Source: Gordonia polyisoprenivorans NBRC 16320 = JCM 10675 (GTDB lineage Bacteria; Actinomycetota; Actinomycetes; Mycobacteriales; Mycobacteriaceae). Taken from it: a stretch of DNA of 64,000 nt. The notes under the pieces are model-generated. The model searched no databases. It had not been told where the DNA came from and saw only the letters and a program-made list of their open reading frames with translations. Shown here piece after piece: positions 1-8,608 of the stretch. Numbering within the stretch: the stretch's first letter is position 1; each line of letters begins with the position of its first letter. The DNA lies in the NCBI RefSeq assembly GCF_000241325.1, contig NZ_BAEI01000094.1, positions 51,326 to 115,325 on the forward strand, read 5' to 3'. A program made the translations under genes and the position numbers.

Positions 1-582
1 CACCACCTGGTAGGTGCCATTGTCCTGCGAGACGACCTTGGCGGCGATCGGCTCAGCGGTCGAGGACCACTGCAGCGGCACGATGAGCTGCTCCATCGAC
101 TGCGAAGCCTTGCGGAGGCGGTCGGCGAGTTCCGGAGTGGTGTTCTGGGTCAGTCGTGTGCGCCAGTCGTCGGGGTTCTGGTAGTTCATCTGGGCTGCGC
201 CGGTGGCGTAGTCGAGGGCGACCTTCTCGGCCCGAGCGCTGTTCGCCGTGGCCGACTTCATGTCGTCGACCTGCCCGGAGACCGTGACCAGTCGCCAGCT
301 CAGTACGGCGATGACGGCGACCACCACCACCGCCAGCACCCCGAGCGCGAGGGTGCGCATCGATACTGATCGCGCACCGAGACGACCGGTCTTCGACGGC
401 TTCTCGTCCTTCTTCGGCTCATCCGTCTTCTCAGTGGTTTTCGCGTCGCTCGTCGTGCTGCCGGTGGAGTTGCTGTCGGTCGTGGCCGTGTCCGTCGTGG
501 CCGTGCCGGTCGTCGCACTGTCGGTGGTGTCGGTGCTCTCGTCGGCGATGCCGTCCACGGAGTCCTTGGTTGCTGAGGTCAT
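1..582 (-). CDS. Mce-associated membrane protein (partial)
   Basis: The coding region starts at the ATG at 582 and has no stop before the left edge, so at least 194 codons are present and the C-terminus is missing. A GAAGGAGA ribosome site lies just upstream. The N-terminal 65 residues are almost all Ser, Thr, Asp and Lys, followed by one membrane segment at about residues 76-96 and then an extracytoplasmic part beginning like the conserved Mce-associated (Mam) domain. Mam proteins are encoded 3' of mceF and are thought to stabilise the lipid importer, which fits its place 65 bp after mceF. Function is inferred from position and architecture. Confidence 0.8.
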   Translation of the reverse strand, partial: MTSATKDSVDGIADESTDTTDSATTGTATTDTATTDSNSTGSTTSDAKTTEKTDEPKKDEKPSKTGRLGARSVSMRTLALGVLAVVVVAVIAVLSWRLVTVSGQVDDMKSATANSARAEKVALDYATGAAQMNYQNPDDWRTRLTQNTTPELADRLRKASQSMEQLIVPLQWSSTAEPIAAKVVSQDNGTYQVV

Positions 583-647
583 GGGTGGGTCTCCTTCGTC
601 AGGTGTGAGATCGTGCGTGCGCTGTGGCGCCGGTGGGGTCATCGGTG

Positions 648-1607
648 CTATCGCCCCCCTGCGGGCACGTGGATCGTCAGGGCGCCGTTCGGCTGCGTCG
701 AGGCGAGCATCTGGTCGAGGACGCGGCCGAGGTCGACCGTGCGCAACGAGGCCGCCCCCGCTCGCGCCGCCGGGAGCAGGTTCACGCCGATCACATTGAG
801 GTTGGCCGAATTCTCGTCGAGGAACTTCTGGAGTTCGGCGAACAATGGGCTCGCACCGTACTTGACGCCGTCGTAGAGCGGTCCACCGAGGACCACCGCA
901 TCACGCACCGAGGCGAGCAGCCCCTCGAATCCCACCCCGAAGCCGTTCATCAACGGTGTCGTCTGCCGCAGCAGATCGGGGATCGGTCCGGTCCGCATGA
1001 TCAACGGCTGCAGGGTACTCAGCAGAGACACCATCGCATCGGACTGCTGGGTGAATTCGTCGGCGAACAAACGGCCGGCGCGGTTGAGACTGCCGATCAC
1101 CTCCTGACCTTCGGGAAGTCCGGTGTTGAGCTCACCGAAAACCCGTTGTACCTCTTGCGGATCGACCTGGTTGAGGATGTCGGTCAATCGCTGTGAGAGT
1201 TCTTTGAAGGTGGTGGGCACGGTGACCTGCTGCGGATCGATCCGGGCATTGTTCTGCAGGTACGGACCCGCCGTGCTGTTCGGGAGCACCGCCACATAGG
1301 CCTCGCCGAGTGCCGAGAGATTGTCCACCCGGAACGCGCTGTTGGCAGGAATGTGGTCGGAATCGGGGTAATCCCAGGTGATCACGGCACCCGAAGTGGA
1401 TTGACTGATGTCGGTGACGTGCCCGATCTCGATGCCCCGCAACAGTACTCGCGATCCCACCAGGAGACCGTTCGTGTCGGGCACGGTCATCGAGGCATGC
1501 CGGGCACCGGGCGAGGCGATGTGCAGACCCACGTTCAGGATGTAGGCGATCGACAATCCGGCCAACACCAGCATGGCCAGGACCGACACACGTGTCTTGG
1601 TGATCAT
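648..1607 (-). CDS. mceF: MCE family protein MceF
   Basis: A 319-residue protein with an N-terminal membrane anchor (about residues 5-24) and an MCE/MlaD domain at about 35-115, containing the typical segments GLLVGSRVLLRGIEIGHV and ALGEAYVAV, followed by a helical region. MCE proteins form a periplasmic shuttle that carries lipids to the YrbE permease. The ATG at 1607 overlaps the mceE stop as ATGA, implying translational coupling; an upstream extension of the open frame runs antisense through mceE and is not credible. It is shorter than most mycobacterial MceF proteins because it lacks a long C-terminal tail. Confidence 0.88.
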   Translation of the reverse strand: MITKTRVSVLAMLVLAGLSIAYILNVGLHIASPGARHASMTVPDTNGLLVGSRVLLRGIEIGHVTDISQSTSGAVITWDYPDSDHIPANSAFRVDNLSALGEAYVAVLPNSTAGPYLQNNARIDPQQVTVPTTFKELSQRLTDILNQVDPQEVQRVFGELNTGLPEGQEVIGSLNRAGRLFADEFTQQSDAMVSLLSTLQPLIMRTGPIPDLLRQTTPLMNGFGVGFEGLLASVRDAVVLGGPLYDGVKYGASPLFAELQKFLDENSANLNVIGVNLLPAARAGAASLRTVDLGRVLDQMLASTQPNGALTIHVPAGGR

Positions 1608-2614
1608 CGGATCGCTCCCAACATGCGCAGCAGATTCTTTGCGTCCCCGATGAGTTGGCCACCATCGCCGCCGGACACCGAGGTCACGTTCACCGACGGA
1701 TTCTGGGCGAAGGGCAGCAACGTGCTCTGCAGGAACTCGGTCAGTTCGGCGCCTGCATCGGGCGCCTCGTCCCACATACCGCGGCCGGCCATCGTGGTCG
1801 CGGCGACCGAACGCAGCATCGGGATCAGCCAGACACCACCGATGAAGATCGAACCGACCGACGGCAGGAGCGTACTGATGTGTGCCACCACCGATGTCGC
1901 CACGCGATCCCAATAGTGGGCGGCCTCCGGCCCGAACACCCCCGCGATCTGCGGTGCCACCCGCCCGAACATCAGCGACGTCTGGTTCATGCCGTCGATC
2001 AGGCGGTCGAGCTCATCGGTCTGACCGGCCAGGTTATCGAGGTCCTTGGCCACCGTCGTCGACATGCGGCGCACATCGGGAATCGAGGGCATCGTCTTGT
2101 TCAACGTGGCCATCGTGTCCTGCGCCTTCTGGATACTGCCGCCGTTGACGAAGTAGGCCAACACGGCGATCGTGTCCTCCAGCGTGGGCGGGGAGGTCGT
2201 CCGGGCCAGCGGCACCACTCCCCCGTCCTGCAGGTAGCCGCTGTTGTCGGGACCGGCGGCCGGTGGCGTCAACGCCAGGTAGGTGTCACCGAGCAAGGTG
2301 TTCTGCCGGATGATCGCCTTGGTGTCGGCGGGCACCCGGGTGGAGTCGCTGAGGCCGATTTTGACGTCGACACCGTTGGCCGATTCCGACGTGCTCTCGA
2401 CGGTGCCGATCCGAATGCCGTTCATCATGACGTCGGCGCCCGCCGGGAGGTTCAGGACACTCGCGAACTGCAGGGTGACGTGGTAATCGGTGCTGACTCC
2501 GGCCCGCACCGACGGTAATCTGTTGGGGCTCAAGGACGAACATCCTGTCGCCGCGGCCATGATCGTCACCGCCAGCACGAGGGCGAACACGGTGGTGAGG
2601 TGTCGTCTGGTCAT
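1604..2614 (-). CDS. mceE: MCE family lipoprotein MceE
   Basis: A 336-residue protein with a lipoprotein signal: MTRRHL, a hydrophobic stretch, then the lipobox AAATGC at about residues 20-25, so it should be lipid-anchored on the outer face of the membrane, as is usual for the MceE position (LprK type). An MCE domain follows at about 38-120 (GADVMMNGIRIGTVEST, LLGDTYLALTP). The ATG at 2614 shares its A with the TGA of mceD. Any longer N-terminus would have to be read through mceD and would hide the signal peptide. It is the fifth of six co-directional mce genes. Confidence 0.88.
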   Translation of the reverse strand: MTRRHLTTVFALVLAVTIMAAATGCSSLSPNRLPSVRAGVSTDYHVTLQFASVLNLPAGADVMMNGIRIGTVESTSESANGVDVKIGLSDSTRVPADTKAIIRQNTLLGDTYLALTPPAAGPDNSGYLQDGGVVPLARTTSPPTLEDTIAVLAYFVNGGSIQKAQDTMATLNKTMPSIPDVRRMSTTVAKDLDNLAGQTDELDRLIDGMNQTSLMFGRVAPQIAGVFGPEAAHYWDRVATSVVAHISTLLPSVGSIFIGGVWLIPMLRSVAATTMAGRGMWDEAPDAGAELTEFLQSTLLPFAQNPSVNVTSVSGGDGGQLIGDAKNLLRMLGAIR

Positions 2615-3687
2615 CACTGGCCCGCCTTGTCGAGCAGAAGTGTGAAGAGGTTCATCGTGGTCGTCCGTCCCGCGTCGCAACTGACCCGCAGTGCCGAGCA
2701 CTGCGCAGCCGAAAGTGCCACTCCCGGAGCACGATACGGAACCGACAGTCCACCCGCTGACTCCTGTTGATTCAATGCAGCGGAGATGGAAGGCACCATC
2801 GCATACAACTTCTGCAGATCCGGTGCGCGTGCTGCCGCCAGCGCGATGAGGTCCTTGACCGGTCCTTGGACGATCGGCCAGATGATGGAGCCATAGTTGC
2901 GCTGGATGTCGTAGATCGTGGCCACGGTCCAACCGACACCCACGTCGAACTTGGAGACGTCACCGAACAGGGTCGTCCCCTTGGCCGCGACCGTCGGCAT
3001 CTGGTTGAGGATCGACATGATGGACCCCCAGTCCTGCAGTGCATTCTGGGTCAGCGGAGCCATGTTGGCGATCGCCGAGCCGATGTTGGCGACGAAGTCG
3101 TCGGGGCTCCTCGCCGCGGCCGAAGCGTGTTCGAACATGCTGTTCGCGGTGTTGCCGGTTCCGGCGAGCGCCTTGTCGATGCCGTCGAGCGACCCTTGCA
3201 GATCCGGGCTTCCGTTGTCCGACAACGACTTGAGGAAGTCCGAGGCCGAGCCGGTGATCTCGGAGATGCTCTTGGGGGTGAAAGAGTTCTCCTTGGAGAT
3301 GCAGTGTCCCGCCGTCAGCACCGGGCCGCTACGGTAGTTGCCGACCAGTTCCACGCTGCGATCGGCCAACAGTGACTTGGATCGGGTGACCGCCTGGACA
3401 TTCGCCGGGTAGGAACGGCCACCGTCGAGCGAGAACGTCACCCGGACATGGTCGCCCTGCGCCTCGATCTTGGTGACCTTGCCGACCCGATATCCCATCT
3501 GGGTCACCGGGTTTCCGACGTACAGACCGATGGCATCGGGGAGATCGGCGCAGAAGCCGTCGCCACCCGCGGAACCGTCGGTGTCACCGGAGTTGGCCGA
3601 ACCGACACCGACCGCGAGCACGGTGGCCGCGACCGCGATCACCGCGGCGATCGACAGGCCGACGAGCCCTCTTCGACGAGACATCAT
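2614..3687 (-). CDS. mceD: MCE family protein MceD
   Basis: A 357-residue protein with a membrane anchor at about residues 8-25 and an MCE domain beginning near residue 42 (LYVGNPVTQMGYRVGKVTKI). The following helical region contains GSIMSILNQMP and a conserved stretch over DVGVGWTVATIYDIQRNY. Two consecutive ATGs at 3687 and 3684 could start it; the first forms a TGATG overlap with the mceC stop, as at other junctions in this operon. The protein ends near a Cys pair typical of this position (AAQCSALRVSC). It should be one ring or barrel subunit of the lipid shuttle. Confidence 0.87.
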   Translation of the reverse strand: MMSRRRGLVGLSIAAVIAVAATVLAVGVGSANSGDTDGSAGGDGFCADLPDAIGLYVGNPVTQMGYRVGKVTKIEAQGDHVRVTFSLDGGRSYPANVQAVTRSKSLLADRSVELVGNYRSGPVLTAGHCISKENSFTPKSISEITGSASDFLKSLSDNGSPDLQGSLDGIDKALAGTGNTANSMFEHASAAARSPDDFVANIGSAIANMAPLTQNALQDWGSIMSILNQMPTVAAKGTTLFGDVSKFDVGVGWTVATIYDIQRNYGSIIWPIVQGPVKDLIALAAARAPDLQKLYAMVPSISAALNQQESAGGLSVPYRAPGVALSAAQCSALRVSCDAGRTTTMNLFTLLLDKAGQ

Positions 3688-4700
3688 CAGCAGTCCTTCC
3701 CCGGTACCGGGATGCAGAGGTTGTTCAGATCGACCGTGCCGCCGCCGAGTTGACGCATCCCGTCGGGACCGATCCACTGCGCCAGCCGATCCCGCAGGCT
3801 GAGTAGACCGTCGATCGCCGGCCCCATCTGCTTCTGCCAGGCGAGGATCGCGTCGCGGATCGCATACACGTTCTGGCGCACCAGATCCGAGTGCTCGAGA
3901 TAGAACTTCTCGAAGGGCATCAGCCGCGAGAGAATCGATCCGAGCAACTTGTAGGTGTAGTTGAAGCCCGCGGAGTTGTTGTTGTAGGTCGTCACCACCG
4001 TGTCGATCTTGTTGATCAGGTCGAACACGAACTCCCGATTGGCGTTGAAGGTCTGCAGATACTCCTGGGCCAGAGCGGCGATCTGATGGACCTGGGTGCG
4101 CTGCTGGTCGAAGACGGTGGTGATCGAGTTCATGCCGTCGACGATCGAGCGCAACGAGGTCGAGTTGCCTTGCAGGGCTTGGGCAACCTGGGCCAGGTTG
4201 GCATTCACGGTCGACGCTTTGACGTCGTCAGTGACCTTGGGTGCCTGCTGCAGGACATCACCGATCGAGTAGGGAACCGAGACCCGGCTCGTGGGAATCG
4301 TCGCGGCGGTCTCGGAGCGGCCGAGCGGGATCAGCGTGACCGCGTAACCGCCGACCGGGGTGAGCATGCGGACCTCGATCCGCGACAGGTCTCCAACCCA
4401 CGTGTTCTTGTCGATGCGCGCATCGACGGTGACCGCGTCCTGCCCGATGCTGATCGAGGACACCTTTCCGACGCTGACGCCGGCGACGCGGACGTCGGCG
4501 CCGGTTTCGATCGCCGACGCGTCGGTGGTCTCGAACGAGATCGTCTTCTGGTCCGGTGGCCGGATGTAGATGATCCCGAGTACCCCGAGGACCACGATGG
4601 CCAGGACCACCACACCGATTCCGAGGAGTGCGTCGCTGGAACCGAACCGATTCAGCCACGAACCCCGACGTGCCGAACTCCGTTGTGTCACTTTGCGCAC
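3687..4700 (-). CDS. mceC: MCE family protein MceC
   Basis: A 337-residue protein with a membrane segment at about residues 24-46 and an MCE domain at about 52-130 (GADVRVAGVSVGKVSSI, MLTPVGGYAVTLIP). The C-terminal part ends in a Cys-containing tail, LNNLCIPVPGKDC. The start is ambiguous: GTG at 4700 has a GAGG ribosome site at good spacing and overlaps mceB by 13 bp, while GTG at 4691 would give a 4-bp GTGA overlap like its neighbours but lies too far from that site. The earlier start is listed. Confidence 0.85.
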   Translation of the reverse strand: MRKVTQRSSARRGSWLNRFGSSDALLGIGVVVLAIVVLGVLGIIYIRPPDQKTISFETTDASAIETGADVRVAGVSVGKVSSISIGQDAVTVDARIDKNTWVGDLSRIEVRMLTPVGGYAVTLIPLGRSETAATIPTSRVSVPYSIGDVLQQAPKVTDDVKASTVNANLAQVAQALQGNSTSLRSIVDGMNSITTVFDQQRTQVHQIAALAQEYLQTFNANREFVFDLINKIDTVVTTYNNNSAGFNYTYKLLGSILSRLMPFEKFYLEHSDLVRQNVYAIRDAILAWQKQMGPAIDGLLSLRDRLAQWIGPDGMRQLGGGTVDLNNLCIPVPGKDC

Positions 4701-5704
4701 AGGACCACCTCGCTACCGCTGAGAAGCACTTGCACGTCGGAGGGCAGTTGCGCGCGCCCGTTGGTGCAATGGGTGTTGACCGCGCCGCGTGTCTGGGTGG
4801 TCTTGAGTCCCGCCAGGGTGTTCGGCATGAGCGTGAACGAATTCAGCGCGTCGGTCATCGTGTGGAAGACATGGGTCAGCAATACGTCGACATCGAGATC
4901 CGGGCTGACCCCGAGCGAGGCGAGGATCTGCTCGATGGGTTCGAGTAGCGCCGGACCGTAGGTCGCGGTCTTCGGGAACTCGCCGAGCACCTTCATCGCG
5001 TTGTCGATCGGCTTGTTCACCGCCTGCATGAAGGCCAGCACATACTGCGATCGTCCGCCCATCGAGTCGGAGATCCGACCCATGTTCTGGGCGAGGGTCG
5101 AGATGACCGCCTGCCGGTCCTTGGCGAAATCGGCGAGCTTCTGGGTGCTGTCGAGCATCGGTCCCAGTCCGGAGCCGTCACCCTGTAACAACGCGATCGC
5201 ATTGGCACTGAACGCGTTGATCTGATCGCTGTTCATGGTCGCCAGCACCGGCTGCAGGCCGTTGAACAGTTGGGTGATGTCGAACGACGGAGTCGTCTTG
5301 TCGGCGGCGAGATGGGTCACCGGCTTTCCCGGTGTGTCGCCGGACTCGACGTCGACGTACCGCACACCGGTGAGGTTCTGGTACTTGATCGCGAGCTTGC
5401 TGGTGTCGGTCAGCTTGTGCTGGTCGTCCATCGTGAAGGACACGTGGACCACCGGCGGGCCGTCGGCGCTGCCCTGCTGTAGATCCACACCGGTGACCTT
5501 GCCGATCCGCATCCCTCGCGTGCGGACGTCTCCGTTGACATGCAATCCCGATGCGTCGGTGAAATCGGCTGTGTAGGTGTCGGTTCGGATGTTGTCGACC
5601 GGGTTGCGCATCGCATTGACGACCAGGATGAACAGGAGCACGGTGATCACCGCGACGGCGGCCACCTTGGCCCCCGTGATGAACATCCGCGTATTCGGTG
5701 ACAT
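4688..5704 (-). CDS. mceB: MCE family protein MceB
   Basis: A 338-residue protein with an anchor helix at about residues 11-31 and an MCE domain at about 36-120 (ASGLHVNGDVRTRGMRIGKV, LTGVRYVDVE). The C-terminal region contains a predicted helical barrel segment and a final Cys (EVVLCAK). The ATG at 5704 overlaps the TAA of mceA by one base (TAATG), so it is read from the same transcript. Its length is normal for MceB, whereas its partners are shorter than the mycobacterial versions. Confidence 0.88.
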   Translation of the reverse strand: MSPNTRMFITGAKVAAVAVITVLLFILVVNAMRNPVDNIRTDTYTADFTDASGLHVNGDVRTRGMRIGKVTGVDLQQGSADGPPVVHVSFTMDDQHKLTDTSKLAIKYQNLTGVRYVDVESGDTPGKPVTHLAADKTTPSFDITQLFNGLQPVLATMNSDQINAFSANAIALLQGDGSGLGPMLDSTQKLADFAKDRQAVISTLAQNMGRISDSMGGRSQYVLAFMQAVNKPIDNAMKVLGEFPKTATYGPALLEPIEQILASLGVSPDLDVDVLLTHVFHTMTDALNSFTLMPNTLAGLKTTQTRGAVNTHCTNGRAQLPSDVQVLLSGSEVVLCAK

Positions 5705-6783
5705 TATCGGGTCCCTCCCTGCGTCACGGTGGTCATCCGGGCGAGCGGGCCGGCCATTGCCGGCATGCTGTCCAGGACGATGCGCAACTGCAGCGTCTTC
5801 TGCTGGTCGGTGCCGGTGAACGACGATTCCAGACCTGCCAACGCTGCCCGTGCCTTGGCCACCGTGGCGCCACCGCCGATCGCCGCGGGCAGCGGATCGG
5901 TCAGGTACTTGATGATGGTCACCAGCGGGGTCAGTTCGGTGCCGTGCGACGCCAAGAGCGCACCTGCCTTTCCGAACAGGTCGTTGGCAGCAACGGTCAG
6001 CGAATCGTCGGTCAGGTTGTGGAAGCCCTCGTTGACCCCGCGAGAACCGTCGGGCAGCTTGTTGTACGGGCTTTCGGTGATCGCGTAGAGCCCGATCATC
6101 GTCTGCTCGGTGAACCCCGGGAAGGAGTCGAGGACATTGTTCACGCGATTGATCAGGGTCGCCGGCAACTGCTGCTGGGTGCGCGCCACGTTGTCGGCGA
6201 AGATGACTCCCGTCTGGATCAGGGGTGCCAGGCCGTTGGCGTAGCGCATCACCTTGTCGAGACTGTCGATCATGTCGCGGGTCAGTGAGCCGTCCACCAC
6301 GATCGACCCCCGCTCGAGCATCGTCGACATCGTGAAGTCCGGTGCGGTGGTGCGGTCGAGGGTCTCACCATCGGTGAGTGCCTTTCCGCCGCGTTGGGCG
6401 ACCAGGTTGACCGCGGTGACCCCGAAGTAGTTCTCGGGACGGAAGTCGACACTGAGCGAATCGGTCAACGTCTGTGCCGCCGCATCGTTGAGGACCACCG
6501 CGAGATGTACCGAATCTGCGCTGGGCGCCACGATGTCGGTGACCTCACCCACCTCGGCTCCGCGTAGCAGGACCTTGGAACCCGACTTGATGCCGGGGCC
6601 CAGGGCGGGCACGACGAAATGGATGGTGGTGCCGCTGGGCGCCTTGGCCTTCGGGTAGACGATGGCCACCGCCGCGATCAACACGATGACCACGGCAAGC
6701 GAGCTGAGCCCGGCGATCACGAGGGTACGCATCTGACCACGGGTGCCACCGCGCAGGAAGTCTTGACTGGTGAATCCGGCCAC
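5704..6783 (-). CDS. mceA: MCE family protein MceA
   Basis: A 359-residue protein that starts with GTG at 6783, one base after the yrbEB stop and 3' of an AGGGG-like ribosome site. One membrane helix lies at about residues 21-43, followed by an MCE domain (GPGIKSGSKVLLRGAEVGEV, FGVTAVNLV) and a long helical part. It is the first shuttle subunit after the two permease genes, the standard mceA position. Substrate class cannot be told from the sequence; relatives carry cholesterol, fatty or mycolic acids. Confidence 0.88.
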   Translation of the reverse strand: MAGFTSQDFLRGGTRGQMRTLVIAGLSSLAVVIVLIAAVAIVYPKAKAPSGTTIHFVVPALGPGIKSGSKVLLRGAEVGEVTDIVAPSADSVHLAVVLNDAAAQTLTDSLSVDFRPENYFGVTAVNLVAQRGGKALTDGETLDRTTAPDFTMSTMLERGSIVVDGSLTRDMIDSLDKVMRYANGLAPLIQTGVIFADNVARTQQQLPATLINRVNNVLDSFPGFTEQTMIGLYAITESPYNKLPDGSRGVNEGFHNLTDDSLTVAANDLFGKAGALLASHGTELTPLVTIIKYLTDPLPAAIGGGATVAKARAALAGLESSFTGTDQQKTLQLRIVLDSMPAMAGPLARMTTVTQGGTR

Positions 6784-6784
6784 G

Positions 6785-7651
6785 TCAACCCCTAAAAGGC
6801 AATGCGGGGTTGAGTCCCCAGATCACCACTGTCATACAGAAGTTCAGGACAACGATCGCGACCAGGCTGGCGCGGATGGCCCGGCCGGATGCCGCGCCCA
6901 CGCCGGCCGGTCCGCCGCTCGCGAAATAGCCGTAGTAGCAATGGATCAGCGTGACCACCGCGCAGAAGATGAGAGCTTTGGCGATGGATGCGAGGAGATC
7001 CGGCAACGTCACGAATTGCGCGAAATAGTGGTCGTAGGTGCCCGACGGCTGACTGTGGAAGGTCTTGATGATGATGCCGCCGGTGATGAAACTGACCACG
7101 ACTGCCATCAGGTAGCTCGGCAGGACGACGAGCATGCCGCCGATCAGACGGGTGCCCACCACGAACGGGATGGCCCGCAGCCCCATCACCTCGGTCGCGT
7201 CGATCTCCTCGGAGATCCGCATGGCGCCGATCTCGGCGGTCATTCGGCATCCGGCCTGGGCGGCGAAGCCGATTCCGGTGATGATCGGGGCGACCACGCG
7301 AATGTTGCCGAAGGAACCGATGATTCCGGTCAGCGCACCAAAGCCCAGGAGGTCGAACGCCATGAAGGCCTCGATCGCCACCACCGCGCCGACGGCGATT
7401 CCGAGGAAGAACATGAGACTGACGACGCCACCATCGACGATGATCGACCCACTGCCCCAGGCCATGTCGTTCATCGTCTTGAGGGTCTGCTTGCGGTAGT
7501 GGCGGATCGTGGTGGGCAGCAGCGCGAAGGTCTTGCCCACGAAGACCACGATCTGACCGAACTGGGCGATGGCGCCCAAGATCTTGTCGATGACGGTGCG
7601 GGATGCACGTACGGCGAAGTTGTCTCGCGTTGCGATTCTGTTGGCGGTCAT
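6785..7651 (-). CDS. Mce ABC-type permease YrbEB (MlaE family)
   Basis: A 288-residue MlaE/YrbE permease with about five hydrophobic segments. Family features are visible: an N-terminal amphipathic stretch, GFAAQAGCRMTAEIGAMRISEEIDA (the coupling-loop region with the conserved E-I-G-x-M-x-x-x-E-E-I-D pattern), and RLIGGMLVVLPS in the second half. It forms the inner-membrane channel with YrbEA and should be energised by an MceG/MlaF ATPase, which is not encoded in this window. The ATG at 7651 follows the yrbEA stop by 4 bp. Confidence 0.9.
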   Translation of the reverse strand: MTANRIATRDNFAVRASRTVIDKILGAIAQFGQIVVFVGKTFALLPTTIRHYRKQTLKTMNDMAWGSGSIIVDGGVVSLMFFLGIAVGAVVAIEAFMAFDLLGFGALTGIIGSFGNIRVVAPIITGIGFAAQAGCRMTAEIGAMRISEEIDATEVMGLRAIPFVVGTRLIGGMLVVLPSYLMAVVVSFITGGIIIKTFHSQPSGTYDHYFAQFVTLPDLLASIAKALIFCAVVTLIHCYYGYFASGGPAGVGAASGRAIRASLVAIVVLNFCMTVVIWGLNPALPFRG

Positions 7652-7655
7652 CGGA

Positions 7656-8516
7656 TCACGCCAACTGCGCCGGGAAGAACATGGTCTGCAGCTGGCTCAC
7701 GACGAGATTGGTCATGAAGATGCAGAACACGCTGAGGACGACCGAGGCGTTGACCGCGTTGGCGACGCCCTTGGGCCCGCCTTTGGCCTCCAGCCCGCGC
7801 AGGCTGGCGATGATCACCACGATCACGGCGAACAGCAACGCCTTGACCACCGAGAAGATGAGGTCGACCGGCGTGGCGAAAGCACCGAACGACTGCCAGA
7901 AGCTGGCCGGCACCACGTCGTTGACGTTCGCCGAGATGGCCAGGCCGGCGGCGACGCCGGAGGCGACGATGATGATGCACAATGCCGGCGAGATGGCCAC
8001 CATGGCGATGAACCGCGGGACAATCAGTCGCTGAACGGGATTGACGCCCATGACGCGCATCGCCTCGATCTCTTCGCGGATCGACCGCGCCCCGAGGTCG
8101 GAGGCGATGGCCGATGCCGCGGCACCACTCATCAGCAGCCCCGCCGCCATGGGTGCGCCCTGGCTGACGACGCCGAGGCCGCTGGCCGCACCGGCCAGGG
8201 AGTTCGCACCCACCTGGTCCATGACGCCACCGACCTGGACCGAGACCTCGGCTCCGATGGGTACAGCCATCAGTAGTGCCGGTAATGCGGTGACCTTGAA
8301 CAGTTTCCACATCTGTTCGATGACCTCGCCCAGCGCGAGTCGCAAGGTGAGGGTGTCGGTGACGGAGAACCGGACGACCTCCATTGCGAGCCGGGCCGAA
8401 CGGCCGATCGTGTTGATGCTGCGGACCATGCGGTCCACGATCGAATCGATGACCTTCCGGACTCCCGCGCCGACGGCCACTGCGGGCCGGCGTCTGTCGA
8501 GCGCGCTGACGCTCAT
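7656..8516 (-). CDS. Mce ABC-type permease YrbEA (MlaE family)
   Basis: A 286-residue permease of the MlaE family with the conserved coupling helix SDLGARSIREEIEAMRVMGV and several long hydrophobic helices. I chose the ATG at 8516 because GAGGTGGAG lies directly upstream; an earlier ATG at 8561 has no ribosome site. It is the first gene of the transporter operon and heads the row yrbEA-yrbEB-mceA to mceF. The aldehyde dehydrogenase gene ends 92 bp upstream on the same strand, so the two may share a transcript. Confidence 0.88.
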   Translation of the reverse strand: MSVSALDRRRPAVAVGAGVRKVIDSIVDRMVRSINTIGRSARLAMEVVRFSVTDTLTLRLALGEVIEQMWKLFKVTALPALLMAVPIGAEVSVQVGGVMDQVGANSLAGAASGLGVVSQGAPMAAGLLMSGAAASAIASDLGARSIREEIEAMRVMGVNPVQRLIVPRFIAMVAISPALCIIIVASGVAAGLAISANVNDVVPASFWQSFGAFATPVDLIFSVVKALLFAVIVVIIASLRGLEAKGGPKGVANAVNASVVLSVFCIFMTNLVVSQLQTMFFPAQLA

Positions 8517-8608
8517 CTCCACCTCTTTCACTTCAGGATTCACCGCGTGCGATCGGGACATGACCGCACGGGGACCGGGCTACCCGCCGACGGCGGGGTG
8601 ATGTGGGG

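Noticed and set aside
624..8276. Many plus-strand open frames of 60-360 codons opposite the mce genes
   Set aside because: Arg/His/Asp-rich translations without domains, lying antisense to well-supported genes; typical of high-GC DNA.
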